Source of the DNA: Voacanga thouarsii
Lineage: Eukaryota; Streptophyta; Magnoliopsida; Gentianales; Apocynaceae
Length of the DNA stretch: 64,000 nucleotides
Reading direction: 5' to 3'
NCBI GenBank assembly: GCA_026120185.1
Contig: JANUWF010002120.1
Coordinates: 434,001 to 498,000, forward strand
Position 1 is the first letter of the stretch, and every line of letters begins with the position of its first letter. The translations under genes and the position numbers were made by a program. Below, one piece after another: positions 11,896-23,879 of the stretch. Below the pieces are notes generated by a model. It did not search any database and had not been told where the DNA came from. It saw only the letters and a list, made by a program, of their open reading frames with translations.

Positions 11896-12898
11896 TGATA
11901 CGAATCTTGTATGGCTTTTCTTGGTATTGTGGCGTTTTTGTTGGCTATGTGTTCAGCTCAAACAATGGGACCCAAAACAGAGATTTTCTTTGTGACAAAA
12001 AGAGAAAGTAACCTAACTATCTACACTCTTTCAAACCCTTGAAGAAAAAAGCCTCAAAGACCCTCAAGATGAGTAGAAAGTTCTACTATATTCTTATCCT
12101 AATATCCTTGAAGCAACAAAGGCAAACAAGAACAAATAGAATAGAAAAAATAGGCACCCAAATATTAAATTTGAAACAAACCTTAGAAGAACAAAGCAAC
12201 TAAGATCCACTCAAAGAAAATAACATTGGATTAACCAAAAGATTTATAGACTCTTACAAAAGAAGGACTAACCCTTAAGCTTAGTCTTGAACAAGATGAA
12301 CAAGGAGGTTAGGGCCTCTCAAGATTCTTTCTCAAATTTGAATTAAAGTGAAGTGAATTGTCTTGTCAAATCACTAAAGGTGTTATTTATACTATCCTAA
12401 CCCTAGCTAAGAAAATCCCAGAGGTTAATTACAGTTTTGGATCATAATAAGTCTTTACATGCAACTAAAAGTGAAGAAAAATCGGAGAAAAGCATTAAAA
12501 CGTAGAGCAATCGTCGGTTACCCAGGGGGAAGCCGGTGCCAGTTTGGACTTCACAGCTGGTGCCAGTTTAGATCTGTCTTCGGCTAGTTTAGGTTATGTT
12601 TGAAGCATTGTTGGACAGAATGGAACCGACACCGATTTGGCTGCATGGAACCAGCACCGACTATCCTCTGGAAAGCCTCCCTTGTGAAGTTTCGTCCCCT
12701 TTTGCTACCAGTTTGAGTTCTTGTTGGGGTCCTTCACGGATGGTCATTAACACGAGCTCTTGGCTATCTTCCTCAACCTTCCAATCCTCCTTCATCCTCA
12801 AGCATGGTTTGATGATCAATTGAAAATCATCTTGAAGCTTATTGGTCCTAGCTCTTGTCATCGGCCCTTATCCTCCATGATGAAGTGGAGTCTCATCA
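11896..12898 (-). repeat. 5' LTR of the gypsy element
   Basis: It is 1003 bp with TG/CA termini, beside the PBS and followed by TSD GGATA at 12899-12903. It differs from the 3' LTR by scattered substitutions and small indels, so the insertion is not recent. Confidence 0.93.
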
Positions 12899-12903
12899 GG
12901 ATA

Positions 12904-13581
12904 TGTATGCTTATGAAAACTTCTCTTTTGTTGCACAAAAAATTCCTTATGTTGAAATACCTTGAGAAAACTGGGTTGGATTGAAAACCTCTGATCTATC
13001 TTTGTGAAAAATCTTTTTTTACCCTGCACATACACAGGGGGAGTTTTGAACCCATGTTTCTTCAATCCAAAAGACCAGTCCAGAAATGAGTTTTTTAAAA
13101 GATTAGCTTCTTCCTCATTTTACTCCATTTTGGATGCTGGTTTTGGAAGTTCAAAATGTTGAAATCTAGTCTGATTCTCAAACGCACTTCATGGCTCTAT
13201 ATCTTGTGATTCATATATGCACATACTAAGGAGGAGCATTACATCTTATAATTTATCTTCTATACCTCCTTGTGTACATATCTATATATATTTTTTTTAG
13301 ACTATTATTTACGGCTATTCTCTTGTGGTATAGTCCTTTGATAAAAGGAAGGAAGATATGGAGGTAGGTTGGGCCATAGGCTCATTAAGCCATGTTTATG
13401 AGTATATACTTTAATTTTTTTTTTCTTAATCTCATAAGCACTCTTTGAGTCCTATAATAAGAGAATGCATTTCTGTGAAAAATATTCTTATTCCTCTCGG
13501 TCTAACATGTTCATACTGTACATATTATTATCTTTATATCATAATCCCATCAAGTTTGTCATCACTCAAAAAGGGGAAGAT
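12904..13581 (+). mobile_element. copia-1 3' noncoding region and PPT, right part
   Basis: It continues the sequence interrupted at 953. It shares with copia-2 (38380-38943) the pattern of a purine tract with GGAGGAGCAT (about 13230), followed by GTTTGTCATCACT and the PPT AAAAAGGGGAAGA at about 13568-13580 directly before the LTR. No coding potential is visible. Confidence 0.78.
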
Positions 13582-15835
13582 TATTAGCACTATGGGCATA
13601 CTCCTGTGTTTTAAATTATGATAAACATTAATGAGGACTAACTTGTAACACCCCACTGCCTAGGCCCAACAGGGATGGGGATGTCACCCCGTCCAAAAGA
13701 TAAGGAGTCTTTATAACTAGGACACACAATCAAAATAATAGAATAAAAAAATACTTTAAACTTAAAATTTATTACAATCCATGAATGAATCCAAGAATTC
13801 CAAAATCAAATCCATAATAAAATTATCCACTCTCAACTCCCCAAAGCATTACACAAATTAAATATCAGAAAAATCTTCCAAGGCAGGCAATATCTAGCTA
13901 CTCATCCCCACAGCAGGATCGACCTGAAATCATGGTAAAAAGGGTGATGAGATAAAAATCTCAGTAAGTTCGTGTGTTCTTTGAGTGTCCCATGAAAACA
14001 GTTAGTGAATGCAAAGTATAAATCTTTATAAGAGAAATACTGGCAAGCAATAAACATTAGTCAAAATCAAGAGTGGTGTTTTAGCTTTTCCAACCATACA
14101 TAGTCAATAAAATCAACTACTCAAAAGAAATGATCATGGGTTACCACACGTTGGGCCCTATAACTGGTCAGAATGCCGACACTTTGTGTGAACTGACAAG
14201 AGGTAGGTGATCGGCCTACCGGGCAAGATACTCCTCATTCTCTATACCCAAACAACAATCGATTATCCATTCCAGCAACACACAGTCACTTGACTGAAAA
14301 AAAAAACTACTAGCTCGGACCAGCACGACCTACTGGATTGACATCCTATCCGGGGAGGACTTACCCCTCAGAGGTGGCCACCTACTGAGAGACTCACCCT
14401 AACCCTTCAAAGACTAGTCCTAACAATCCACCCTTGTTGAGTACTCAACGTAACTTACCCCACTTGGGCAAAAAGGAACAAAACATAGTTCCACTTGAAA
14501 ATGGCAATTAAGGGTTTCCAAAGCCTTTGTCAAAATTAGATTTAGTAAGAGTTTTAAGTTTGAGTAAATTTGCTTATTGATTTTCAAATAATTTGTTTGA
14601 CTGAAATAAGAAAGAAGTCAATCCTCAATTACCTTTACAAAAATGAGTGTCCATACACTCTACATTTGTCTTGCCATAATAAACATTTTACATCAATCAG
14701 ATTTTATGCAGGAACTTACCTGATCCTTAGCTTGAGATGAAATAAAGGTCTTCAATAGCTGACCTAACCCCGCCTGGGGCAAATACAAGCCATAATTAAT
14801 CTCAAGCTAAAATCCACTTTTACAAATAAAGCTAGCTCAACTCACTACTACCATGATCCTAGTGTCCCAAGCTTTAAGGCCAAATAATAAATTAAAAGGG
14901 TTTATAAGCTAAGTCTAATTTGATATTTAAAATAATTATTGTTTCGGGAAATAAGTACTAATAAGTTGAAGGTTTAAATCTTGCTAAGAATAATTTAGAG
15001 TTTATTTGATGAAGAGTCCTAGGTGGTATTAGGTAAAATAATAATTTATTAATAATTAATTATTTGAAAATAATTGATAACTAAAATTAGTTAAAAATAA
15101 ATTTTAATGGGTCTTGATTGAAATATACTAAATAAATGTTATTAGGTTTTGATTAAAGACAATAAGTGAAAGATAATAAATTTTAATTATATTTATGAAT
15201 ATAAGACTTACAAAATTAATATTTTACTTATTATGATTATTTATATATAAAAGGCATTATTTGATATTATTATTATTATATAATATCTATATATTTTATT
15301 TCTTGAAATAAAAGCTATCATTTATTTGACTAAAATATCTTTATTATATATAATAATCTAAGTCTACCTTACTAGCAAAAATTATAATATTAAATATTTT
15401 ATTGATGAAATAAAATTAGCTTAAGGACAACTAGATCATGATCATATTTCTATTGCTAACCACAATCATGAACATATACTCCACTTCAATTCATCAACTC
15501 ATCCAAATCATAAATAAAAGCATAGATCTAAATTTACCAAGGCATGATCCAACCTCTACTAGACTAAACATAATCATGGATTTAACAATCATACATGAAT
15601 TTAAATCATATTCACCATAGGTGACATAATCTCTAACATACTTGATTACAAATACTACTTATGACATGGAGACATGCATTAAACTCTAAAAACACCATAT
15701 AATCAACCAAGATAACAACTTATGCATAAATCCCATCTCCATCATGTACACACATTTATTCATGCTTCAATCTCAACTCATCACAACAATACATGCTCAA
15801 ATCCTATTCATAATCCATCTCCTACCAATATCATC

Positions 15836-16014
15836 CTAGAGACATGAATCTAGAATTAAAAAGGAGGGTTTAAAAGGATTACTTAATTGATGAGTACCTT
15901 GAAGGAGTTTCAAATGGATCTCAACTCCTAGATGACTAAATCCGTCCAAGAGAGATGAAGAAAGCATGGCCATTGGTGAATAATTCATTCGGCCAAGAGG
16001 GAGAGGGCATTTGG

Positions 16015-16018
<4 letters not shown>
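15836..16018 (-). CDS. Small ORF shared among blocks B, C and F
   Basis: It encodes 60 residues beginning MAKCPLPLGRMNYSPMAML and including HLGVEIHLKLLQGTHQLSN. Related peptides occur at the same place in C (20748-21002) and F (46804-47142). I recognise no family. Shared ancestry of the LTR copies is enough to explain the similarity, so translation is not implied. Confidence 0.25.

Positions 16019-16055
<37 letters not shown>
16018..16055 (+). repeat. (GA)n microsatellite in block B
   Basis: A nearly pure GA run follows TTGGCCAAGAGA. It is at the conserved microsatellite position of the family. Confidence 0.9.
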
Positions 16056-16058
<3 letters not shown>

Positions 16059-19000
16059 AAGAAGAGTGTCCATTAGCATGCTTATACATATATATATTCA
16101 TTAGAGATTGGAGATTAGAGAAGATGAAATTGATTGCACAAACTTACCTTGAAGGTGTTCTTGAGCCTTCACAAAAATATTGATTTTTTATCCAAATGAG
16201 AGAGTTGGATTTTGGAGTTTGATGTTAAAAATGGTATGGATGGACTCACGGTATTGAGTAGATGAAATCTGGAATTTTTTTTAAAGGAGATTGAAGTGGT
16301 TTGGAGAGGTATTAGGCGAGAGAAGTGAGTAGGTATTCTTGGTGTTCTATGTGTGCTTGAAGGTTGAAGAGAATGGAGGGATTTTAGATTTGAAGCTGCC
16401 GAAATTCTGTATGTTTGCAGTGGCCGAATTGCTTGTGTAGTTTAGATAGATGATTTTTCTGGTTTGAAAGGAAAAGGAAAGGCTAGTTATTGAAATCCTA
16501 AAAGAATATTTTTGGGAATCAAATTTGGATACAAAATATATCAAGAATATATTTGATCAATGGAGAGCTTTTTGGAAGCTGCTATGGCCGACTGATGTTC
16601 AGTGATTTTGCTAGATGAAAGCTAGTTGAAGAAGGTTAATGGTGGCCGAAAAGAGGGAGTATAATGGTGAAGGAAAGGTCTGGTTGTTTAAGGGACATTT
16701 TATGGAAGGTTACTAAATTAATATTGCTGGAATTTTGGTCTTCAATCAAGGCAAGATTGGAGTAATTGTTGGAGATATTTTAGGGGCAGCCATGACTGAT
16801 TTTTCGAGCAGTAGGTTGGGGAAGACAATGGAGTTCAGTTCAAGGCTGTTCAAGAGAAGTTTGGACAAAAAGATGAGGAAGTTTTCGGACATGGCTGAAG
16901 ATGAAGCTAGGCTGGAAAAATTCTGCACAGGATTTCGCAAGTGCTGGAATTTTCTGGGCAGCTTTTGCTACCATTTTTCTAGTTAGTTTGCAGAGGGTTT
17001 GAAGGGGACTTCAGAGGTCTTTCAAGGCTGGTTTCCAGCCTTCTTTATGGAGGAAAAATGTGTCTAAGGAGTTGGGAGAAAACTGGAAGAAAACAGCTTG
17101 GTTTAAGCTCATATATGCTGCGATTTTGCCTAGAAAATTTTCCGATTTTGCACAGCATTTGTGCAGTCCAAATTTGGCCAGAAAATTTTAGATTTCAAGC
17201 TTGTCAAGAGGGCCATTTTCTAGCAGCATTTGGGAGGGAATGATGGCTGAAAATTTCGACACCTTGAAGGCACAAGTGTTAGTGTTGTGCCCTAGAGGCA
17301 ATCATTTGTACATTGTATATGACACATTTTATTTTAATAAAAGGCATTATTTTTCTTAAAGTTTCTTTTGTTTACTTTAAGTAATATAACTGTTCGAAAA
17401 AGTCCCTAGCACAATACTATGTTAAGGAAATCATGATAGAGATCATGATATGAGATTCCTACTACACTGGATGGTGTTAGTACTTAAATAGTCCCTAGTC
17501 ATAGTATTAATGAGATAGGACATCATTAATGCGTTAAGGCTAGCATGTGTTAAACTTCCTGATTTGATCAGGTGGTGGTTCTCATAACCGTGAGTATTGA
17601 GATACTCAAAGTTAACACATGGATACTTGTTAATGTAACAAGTTCATTGGATGACCTAGCTTTGAGATAATCACATAGATAACTATTTAGTGCCAATGAT
17701 ATAATCTCAATATAGCAAACGTGCAAGTATCCTTAGACTTGAGATCTCCAAGGTACTTTGTTTGCTGAGCCTTTTACTTTGATTCCAATCTCCGAAGCTT
17801 GATCGAAGGCCACCCATGGGATGGATATTTTGTACATGGTGAGGTAACGAAAGTAGTTGAGAGGGTCAATAAAGGATTCACCACTCCTAATAGTAGGGGC
17901 GAATATCTCACGGCCACTTGTAGGAATTACTACTCGAAAATCCTTGGCCAAGGCAATTGTGTATTGGAAACAGTTCCAATTGATACACATCTAGAGTAGT
18001 GGGTTCCCGGTACAAGTATTATTGTATTCGGGCTAGAATTAATTCTGGAGGGAGTTGGCACTAATTCCGTACTCCAAACCGAATGAGATATTGTATGGTG
18101 AAAGGAGTTGATTGCACTGAAGTTTGTTATTGAAGGGTTCATGTCAGCCCACTTGACTTCCTGAACTCTTAGGTGGTCATGATGTGTTGCTAGATACCGC
18201 TCATAATCTGGGAATATGGGTTTATCAATTGATGAATTAATAAACCAATCCTGATTAGAATTAATAGGATTAATTCTAATTAATTATGGATTATTAATCT
18301 CAAAGACGTTTAGATTAATTCATGTTTGCTACCAATTGACTGGGAAACCTAATAGGTCACACACAATAGAGGATTATATACTCAAGATGTTATTTGATAA
18401 CATAGTGGGGTTAATTTTGAGAAAGAGAAGTTGTTGTAGACAAATTATAATTAGTTATAATTTATGGTCCAAATTATAATTATGAGAACTTAATATTCCC
18501 AATTACAATTAGGGAATTCTAATGGGATTAGTGTAACACCCCGCTACCTAGGCCCGCCAGGGCCGGGGATGTCGCCCTGTCCAAAGGACAAGAGGTCTTT
18601 ATAACTAGGTCACACAAATGAAATAGCGGAATATAAATGATACTTGAACTTAAAACTTATTACATCCCAAAATAAATATCAATCCAAGAGTAATTCCCAA
18701 AATACCAAAAACAAATCCGTAATAAAATTTATCCACTCTCATCTCCCCAAAACATTACACAAAAATAATTTATCAGAAAATCTTCCAAAGCAGGTATAAT
18801 CTAGCTACTCATCCCCACAGTAGGATTGACCTGAAATCATGGTAAAACGGGTGATGAGACAAAAATCTCAGTAAGTCCGTGTGTGCTTTGAGTGTTTAGT
18901 GAAATCAGTTCGTGGATGCAAAGTATGAAATCTTTACAAAAGAATTGCTAGCAAGCAAAAAACATTAGTCAAAAGCAAGAGTGGTGTTTTTGCTTTTCCA

Positions 19001-20747
19001 AGCATACATAATCAATAAAATCAACCACTCAAAATAAATGATTATGGGTTACCACACGTTGGGCCCCATAACTGGTCAGAATTCCAACACTTTGTGCAAA
19101 CTGACAATAGGTAGGTAATCGGCCTACCGGGCAAGATACTCCTCCTTCTCTATACCCAACAACAACCGGGTGTCCATTCCGACAAAACACAGTCACTTGA
19201 CTGAAATAAAATAAACTGCTAGCTCGGACTGGCACGACCTACTGGACTGACATCTCATCCAGGAAAGACTCACCCCTCAGAGGTGACCACCTACTGAGAG
19301 GCTTACCCTAACCCTTCAAAGACTAGCCCTAACAGTCCACCCTTATTGAGTACTCAACGTAACGTATCCCACTTGGGAAAAAATGAACAAAACACAGTTC
19401 CACTTGAACATGGCAATTAAGGGTTTCCAAAATCTTTGTCAAAAACAGTTTTAGAAAGAGTTTTGAGTTTGAGTAAATTTGCCTATTAATTTTCAAATGA
19501 ATCAATTATCAGAAATAAAACAGGAGACAACCGTCAATCGCCTTTACAAAAATGAGTGTCCATGCACTCTACATTTGGCTTGCCATAATTTAACACTTTT
19601 CATCAATCGGGTTTTATGCAGAAGCTTACCTGATCCTCGCTCACAACAATAGGTCTCCAACAGCTGACCTAACCCCGCATGGCAAAAACAAACCACAATC
19701 AATCTCAAGCCACAATCCACTTCCTCAATTTTAAATTAACTCCACTCACTACTATCATGATCCTAGCGTCCCAAGCTTTAAGGCTAAACAACATGTAAAT
19801 AGGTTTATAAGCTAAGGGTAATTTGATATTTAAAATAATTACTGTTTTGGGAAACAAGTACTAATAAGTTAAAGGTTTAAATATTGCTAAGAAAATTTAG
19901 AGTTTATTTAATGAAGAGTCTTAGGTGGTTTTTAGGAAAAACAATGATTTATTAATAATTTAGTTGTTAGAAAATAATTGATAACCAAAGTTAGTTGAAA
20001 ATGAATTTTAATGAGTCTTACTTGAAAAATAATACATAAGTTTTAATAGGCTTTGATTAAAAGATAATAATTAAATTTATAATAATAAGTATTTTACTAA
20101 TTATGATTATTTCCATAAAAGGCTTTAATTGTTTCATTACTTTATATAATATCTATATATTTTATTTTTAGTAAGAGCTATTATTTATTTGACTAAAATA
20201 TCCTTAATATACATACATACATATATATATATATAAATATATATAATAATCCAATTCTACCCTTCCTAGGGTTTTTTCGAAATTACTAGCCAAAAATTAT
20301 AATATTAAATATTTTATTTGAAGAAATAAAATTTAGCTTCGGGACAACTAGGTCATGATCATATTTCCATGGCTATTCACAATCACGAACATATACAATC
20401 CTTCAATTCATCAAATCATCCAAATCATGCATACAAGCATATATCTAAATTTATCAAGACATGATCTAACCTCTACTAGCATAAATATGATCATGGCTTC
20501 AATAATCCAACATGAATATAAATCATATTCACCTCTAGCATACTTCACCACAAATACTACCTATGACATGGTAACATGCATCAAACCTCAAATCATCATA
20601 CAATCAACCAAGATAATCCTTCCATGCATAAATCCCATCTCCTTCACAATCATACATATATTCATGCTTCAATCTCAATAATACATACTCAAATCCTATT
20701 ACAATCCACCTTTTATCATCATCATCCTAGAGACATGAATCTAGAGT

Positions 20748-20906
20748 TTAAAAGAAAGATTGAAGGGACTTACTTAGTTGATGAATACCTTGAAGGAGTT
20801 TAGAATGGATCTCAACTCCTAGATGCCTAAAATCGTCCAAGGAAGATGGAGGAAGCATGGCCATGGAAGAAGAAGCCATCCGGCCAAGAGAGAGAGTTTT
20901 GGGCAT

Positions 20907-20972
<66 letters not shown>

Positions 20973-21002
20973 ATTAGCATGTTTATTCATATATATTTTC
21001 AC
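20748..21002 (-). CDS. Small ORF with Ser-Leu run in block C
   Basis: It encodes 84 residues. The start MKIYMNKHANGL is followed by an SL dipeptide run made by the (CT)n array. Then comes a tail with LGRMASSSMAML and HLGVEIHSKLLQGIHQLSK that matches B and F. No known domain. It is probably a by-product of LTR conservation. Confidence 0.25.
20910..20970 (+). repeat. (GA)n microsatellite in block C
   Basis: About 60 bases of almost uninterrupted GA at the conserved family position. Confidence 0.93.
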
Positions 21003-22595
21003 TAGAGATCAAAATTGGAGAAGATGAAGTTGTTAGAACAAACCTACCTTGAAGGTGTTCTTGAACCTTCACAAAATTTTCTGGTTTTGATCCAAACTAG
21101 CGAGTTGGTTTGTGGAGTTTGATGTTAAGAATGGTGTTGATGGACTTACAGTAGTGAGTAGGTCAAATCTGGAGATTTTAGAGAAGGTTTGAAGTGGTTT
21201 GGAGGGGTATTAGGTGAAAGGAAGAAGTAGGTGTTCTTGGTGTATTGTGTGTGTTCTTGAAGGTTGAAGGAATTTGAGAGAATTTGATTTGCAGCTGCCG
21301 AAATTCTATGAGAACTAGGGCTGCTGAATTTTCTATAGGGTTTAGGAAGATGGTTCTCTGATTTGGAAGGGAAAAGGAAAGGCTAGTTGTTAAAATCCTT
21401 GAAGAATATCTTTAGGAAGCAAATTTGGAAACTAAATATCCTAGAATATCTTGATTATTGGAGAGCTTTGGAAGTCTACTATGGCCGACTGTTTTGAGCA
21501 GAATTTTGGTGGGATGAAAGCTGGTTTAAGGTAGCTTATGGTGGCCAAAAAAAAGGTGCATAATGGTGGAGAAAAAGTCGGGTTATTTGAGGGATAAATT
21601 ATGGAAGGTTGCTAAACTATGGTGGCTGGAAATTTGATAATCAATCAAGCATGATTACAGGAATTTGTTGGAGAGATTTTCGGGCAGCCATGTCTGAATT
21701 TCGTGCTGAAGCTTAAGGGGAATAATGGAGCTCAGTTACTGGAGGTTTAAGGGAAGTTTATACAGAACAAGGATGGTGTTTCAACTGGAAGAGAATTAGG
21801 AAACAAAGCTGGACAGCGGACTGCACAGAATTTTCGCTGAGCTAAAATTCCTGGACAGTTTTCCGGCTGCCATTTTCCAGCCAACTTGCAGAGAGTTTGA
21901 AGGGGAATTTCAGGGGCTTTCAAGGCTGGTTTCTAGCCTTCTTCATGGAGGAAAAACAAGGCTAAGGTGCTGAACAAAATCTGGAAGAAAATAGCTTAGT
22001 TTTGGACTCTCAAAGTTGCGATTTGTACAGGAATTTTTCCTGGTTTCGCTCCATCTTTGGGCAGTCCGAAAATGGCCAAGAAATTCAGGTTGTAAGCTGA
22101 TCCAAAAGACCATTTTTCTGGCAGCATTTGGGAGGGAATGTTAGCTAAGCATCTCGACACCTTGAAGGTACAATAAGTTGGAAAATTTCAGCTCATTCCG
22201 AGAAGGAAGATGAACCTAGCTAGAGTGAATTTTTAGCAAGTTCACTAAAGGGTTTTATCCTCTTGGAATCTCTTACAACTCTTCCACATTTTCAGACCAT
22301 AAGAAATCTTTCACTAAGACATTTTGATCCTACAAAGCCACAGCACTTTACTGAAATTTCTGGAAAGAAAATGGCTAGAACAACTTGATCAAACTAAAGA
22401 GTTTAGAAATAAGGAAAATCAAATATCAAGGAAAAATGAATTCCTCTTAGAAAATTCGAGTAGGGCAAAGGAGTAGAATGACGATACTCCTAACATGTCT
22501 TTCTTAGGACAACATCACTACCCTACTTTATGCACATAAAGCCGAAATTATTACTTCCCAAGCAAAAACAAAATTTAACCAAGCTAAAGCTCCTA

Positions 22596-22664
22596 TGATG
22601 GAATTTGAACCCAAGACCTCAAGAATTAATTTCCAAAACTCTAACCACTACAGCACAACAATTC
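22596..22664 (-). other. tRNA-like A/B-box module in block C
   Basis: It is the reverse-strand counterpart of the module at 3091-3158, beginning 246 bp from the sense end of the LTR. Outer stems are degenerate. Confidence 0.55.
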
Positions 22665-23811
22665 TTGTTCTTATTTTCCCTCAAAAAAATACATATTTTT
22701 TCTATTCAATCCTCAAGCTTCCTATTTTCACGTCAAGCAGAAATTACCATTTTGCCCTTCTTACTCAATACTCACCAACAAGCCTCCAAAACAATAAAAC
22801 TTAAATCCAAAGCATAAAAAATCATTTAAAAATATATTTAAACATGCAATAAATTATGATATGCATCCCAACCCCCTTACTCTAAGGTTGGTTTTGACTG
22901 GGGTTTCATAATTAGAATCCCCTATTTTTGGTAAGGGAATTTTGTGTATATTGGAGAATATACACATGAAAAACTTAAGCTGAAATTGGACACAAAAACC
23001 CTAGAGTAAGATACACAAAGTTAGCCTCTTGTTCTCTCTCTCTCGTTTTCTTCTTGAAAGAAAAACCTAGCCACCATCTTTTTCTGCAAGCACAAAAATT
23101 TTGGTGCTTGAGTATTCCTCTGTATGAATTACTATTAGAGATAATCACACACTATGATTATAGTGGGTAGACGTTCAACTCACGTGGAGGTTGATCACGA
23201 GGATTGCTGGATCACGCCTCAACTTGAAGAAGAAATTTTTGTTCTTTGGACGATCACGCAAAGGTAAAAGATATTACCTTTACCCTCATTATGTCTTGTT
23301 TTCCACACATAGATGGGTCCTGGGAGTGTATCTCGATTTATTTTCCGCTGTGCCGTATAGGATACGAGCCTCAGATACCCAACAACAAGAAGCTGGAAAA
23401 ATTTCAAATCAATACATGAAGGAAAATGAACATAGATAGAGTGAAGTTTTGAAGGTTCACTAGGGAGATTAATTCTTTTGGAACCTTCCCCATCTCTTCC
23501 ACATCTTCGGTCCATAAGATGTCTTTCACTTAGACATTTTGAACCTTCAAAGCCACAGCACTTTACTGAAATTTCTGGAATGAAATTAGCTTGAATAAAT
23601 TGAATAACTTAAGAAATTGAGAAGTAAGGAAAACTAAAGATCAAGATGGGTATGAATTCCCTTAGGAATTTTTGTAGGGTACAAGAGTAGGATTAGGGTA
23701 CTCCTATCATGTCTCCCCTAGGACATCACCTTTACCCTTCTCTAGAGCACTCAAGGACAAAAATCTAACATTCCCTAACAAAAATAAAATTTAATCATGC
23801 TAAAGCTCGAA

Positions 23812-23879
23812 TGATGGAATTTGAGCACAAGACCTCAAGGATTTATTCCAAAGCTCTAACCAGTAAACTACAACAATTC
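23812..23879 (-). other. tRNA-like A/B-box module in block B
   Basis: It has the same module and orientation relative to the LTR, 244 bp from the LTR sense start. The B-box is altered (GTGCTCAAATTCC). Confidence 0.5.

Larger units (their letters stand above)
954..12898 (-). mobile_element. Ty3/gypsy LTR retrotransposon, complete ends, decayed, interrupted by block A
   Basis: Two direct repeats at 954-1945 and 11896-12898 both begin TGATACGAATCTTGT and end TCRTCA. The 5 bp TSD GGATA flanks them at 949-953 and 12899-12903. On the minus strand the order is 5' LTR, a PBS with an initiator tRNA-Met match, gag, protease, reverse transcriptase, RNase H, integrase, PPT, 3' LTR. The PR-RT-RH-INT order and RT motif YFDD identify Ty3/gypsy. 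Pol ends at a stop beside the PPT with no room for a chromodomain. Without block A the element is about 7.76 kb. Many nonsense codons and small frameshifts make it non-autonomous today. It was inserted into the 3' noncoding DNA of copia-1. Confidence 0.93.
18532..22910 (-). mobile_element. Block C: giant solo-LTR-like unit, innermost layer
   Basis: It starts TGTAACACCCC and ends GGGGTTTCATA (the expected CA has become TA), with a perfect 5 bp TSD ATTAG at 18527-18531 and 22911-22915. It is 4379 bp. In sense (minus) it has the tRNA-like module at 22596-22664, AAG|GTAGGT at 21050-21043, a long GA/CT array at 20910-20970 and the palindrome TTGAGTACTCAA at 19346-19357. Coding capacity is limited to the small shared ORF. 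Confidence 0.87.
17277..23384 (+). mobile_element. Solo LTR, copia-type, inside block B and split by block C
   Basis: It starts TGTTAGTGTTGTGCCCTAG and ends GATACCCAACA, with TSD ACAAG at 17272-17276 and 23385-23389. Its own sequence is 17277-18531 plus 22916-23384, about 1.72 kb. Removing it restores collinearity of B with F (ACCTTGAAGGCA to AAGAAGCTGG). It has no coding domain. The opening resembles plant Ty1/copia LTRs from memory, but the lineage is not established. Confidence 0.82.
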
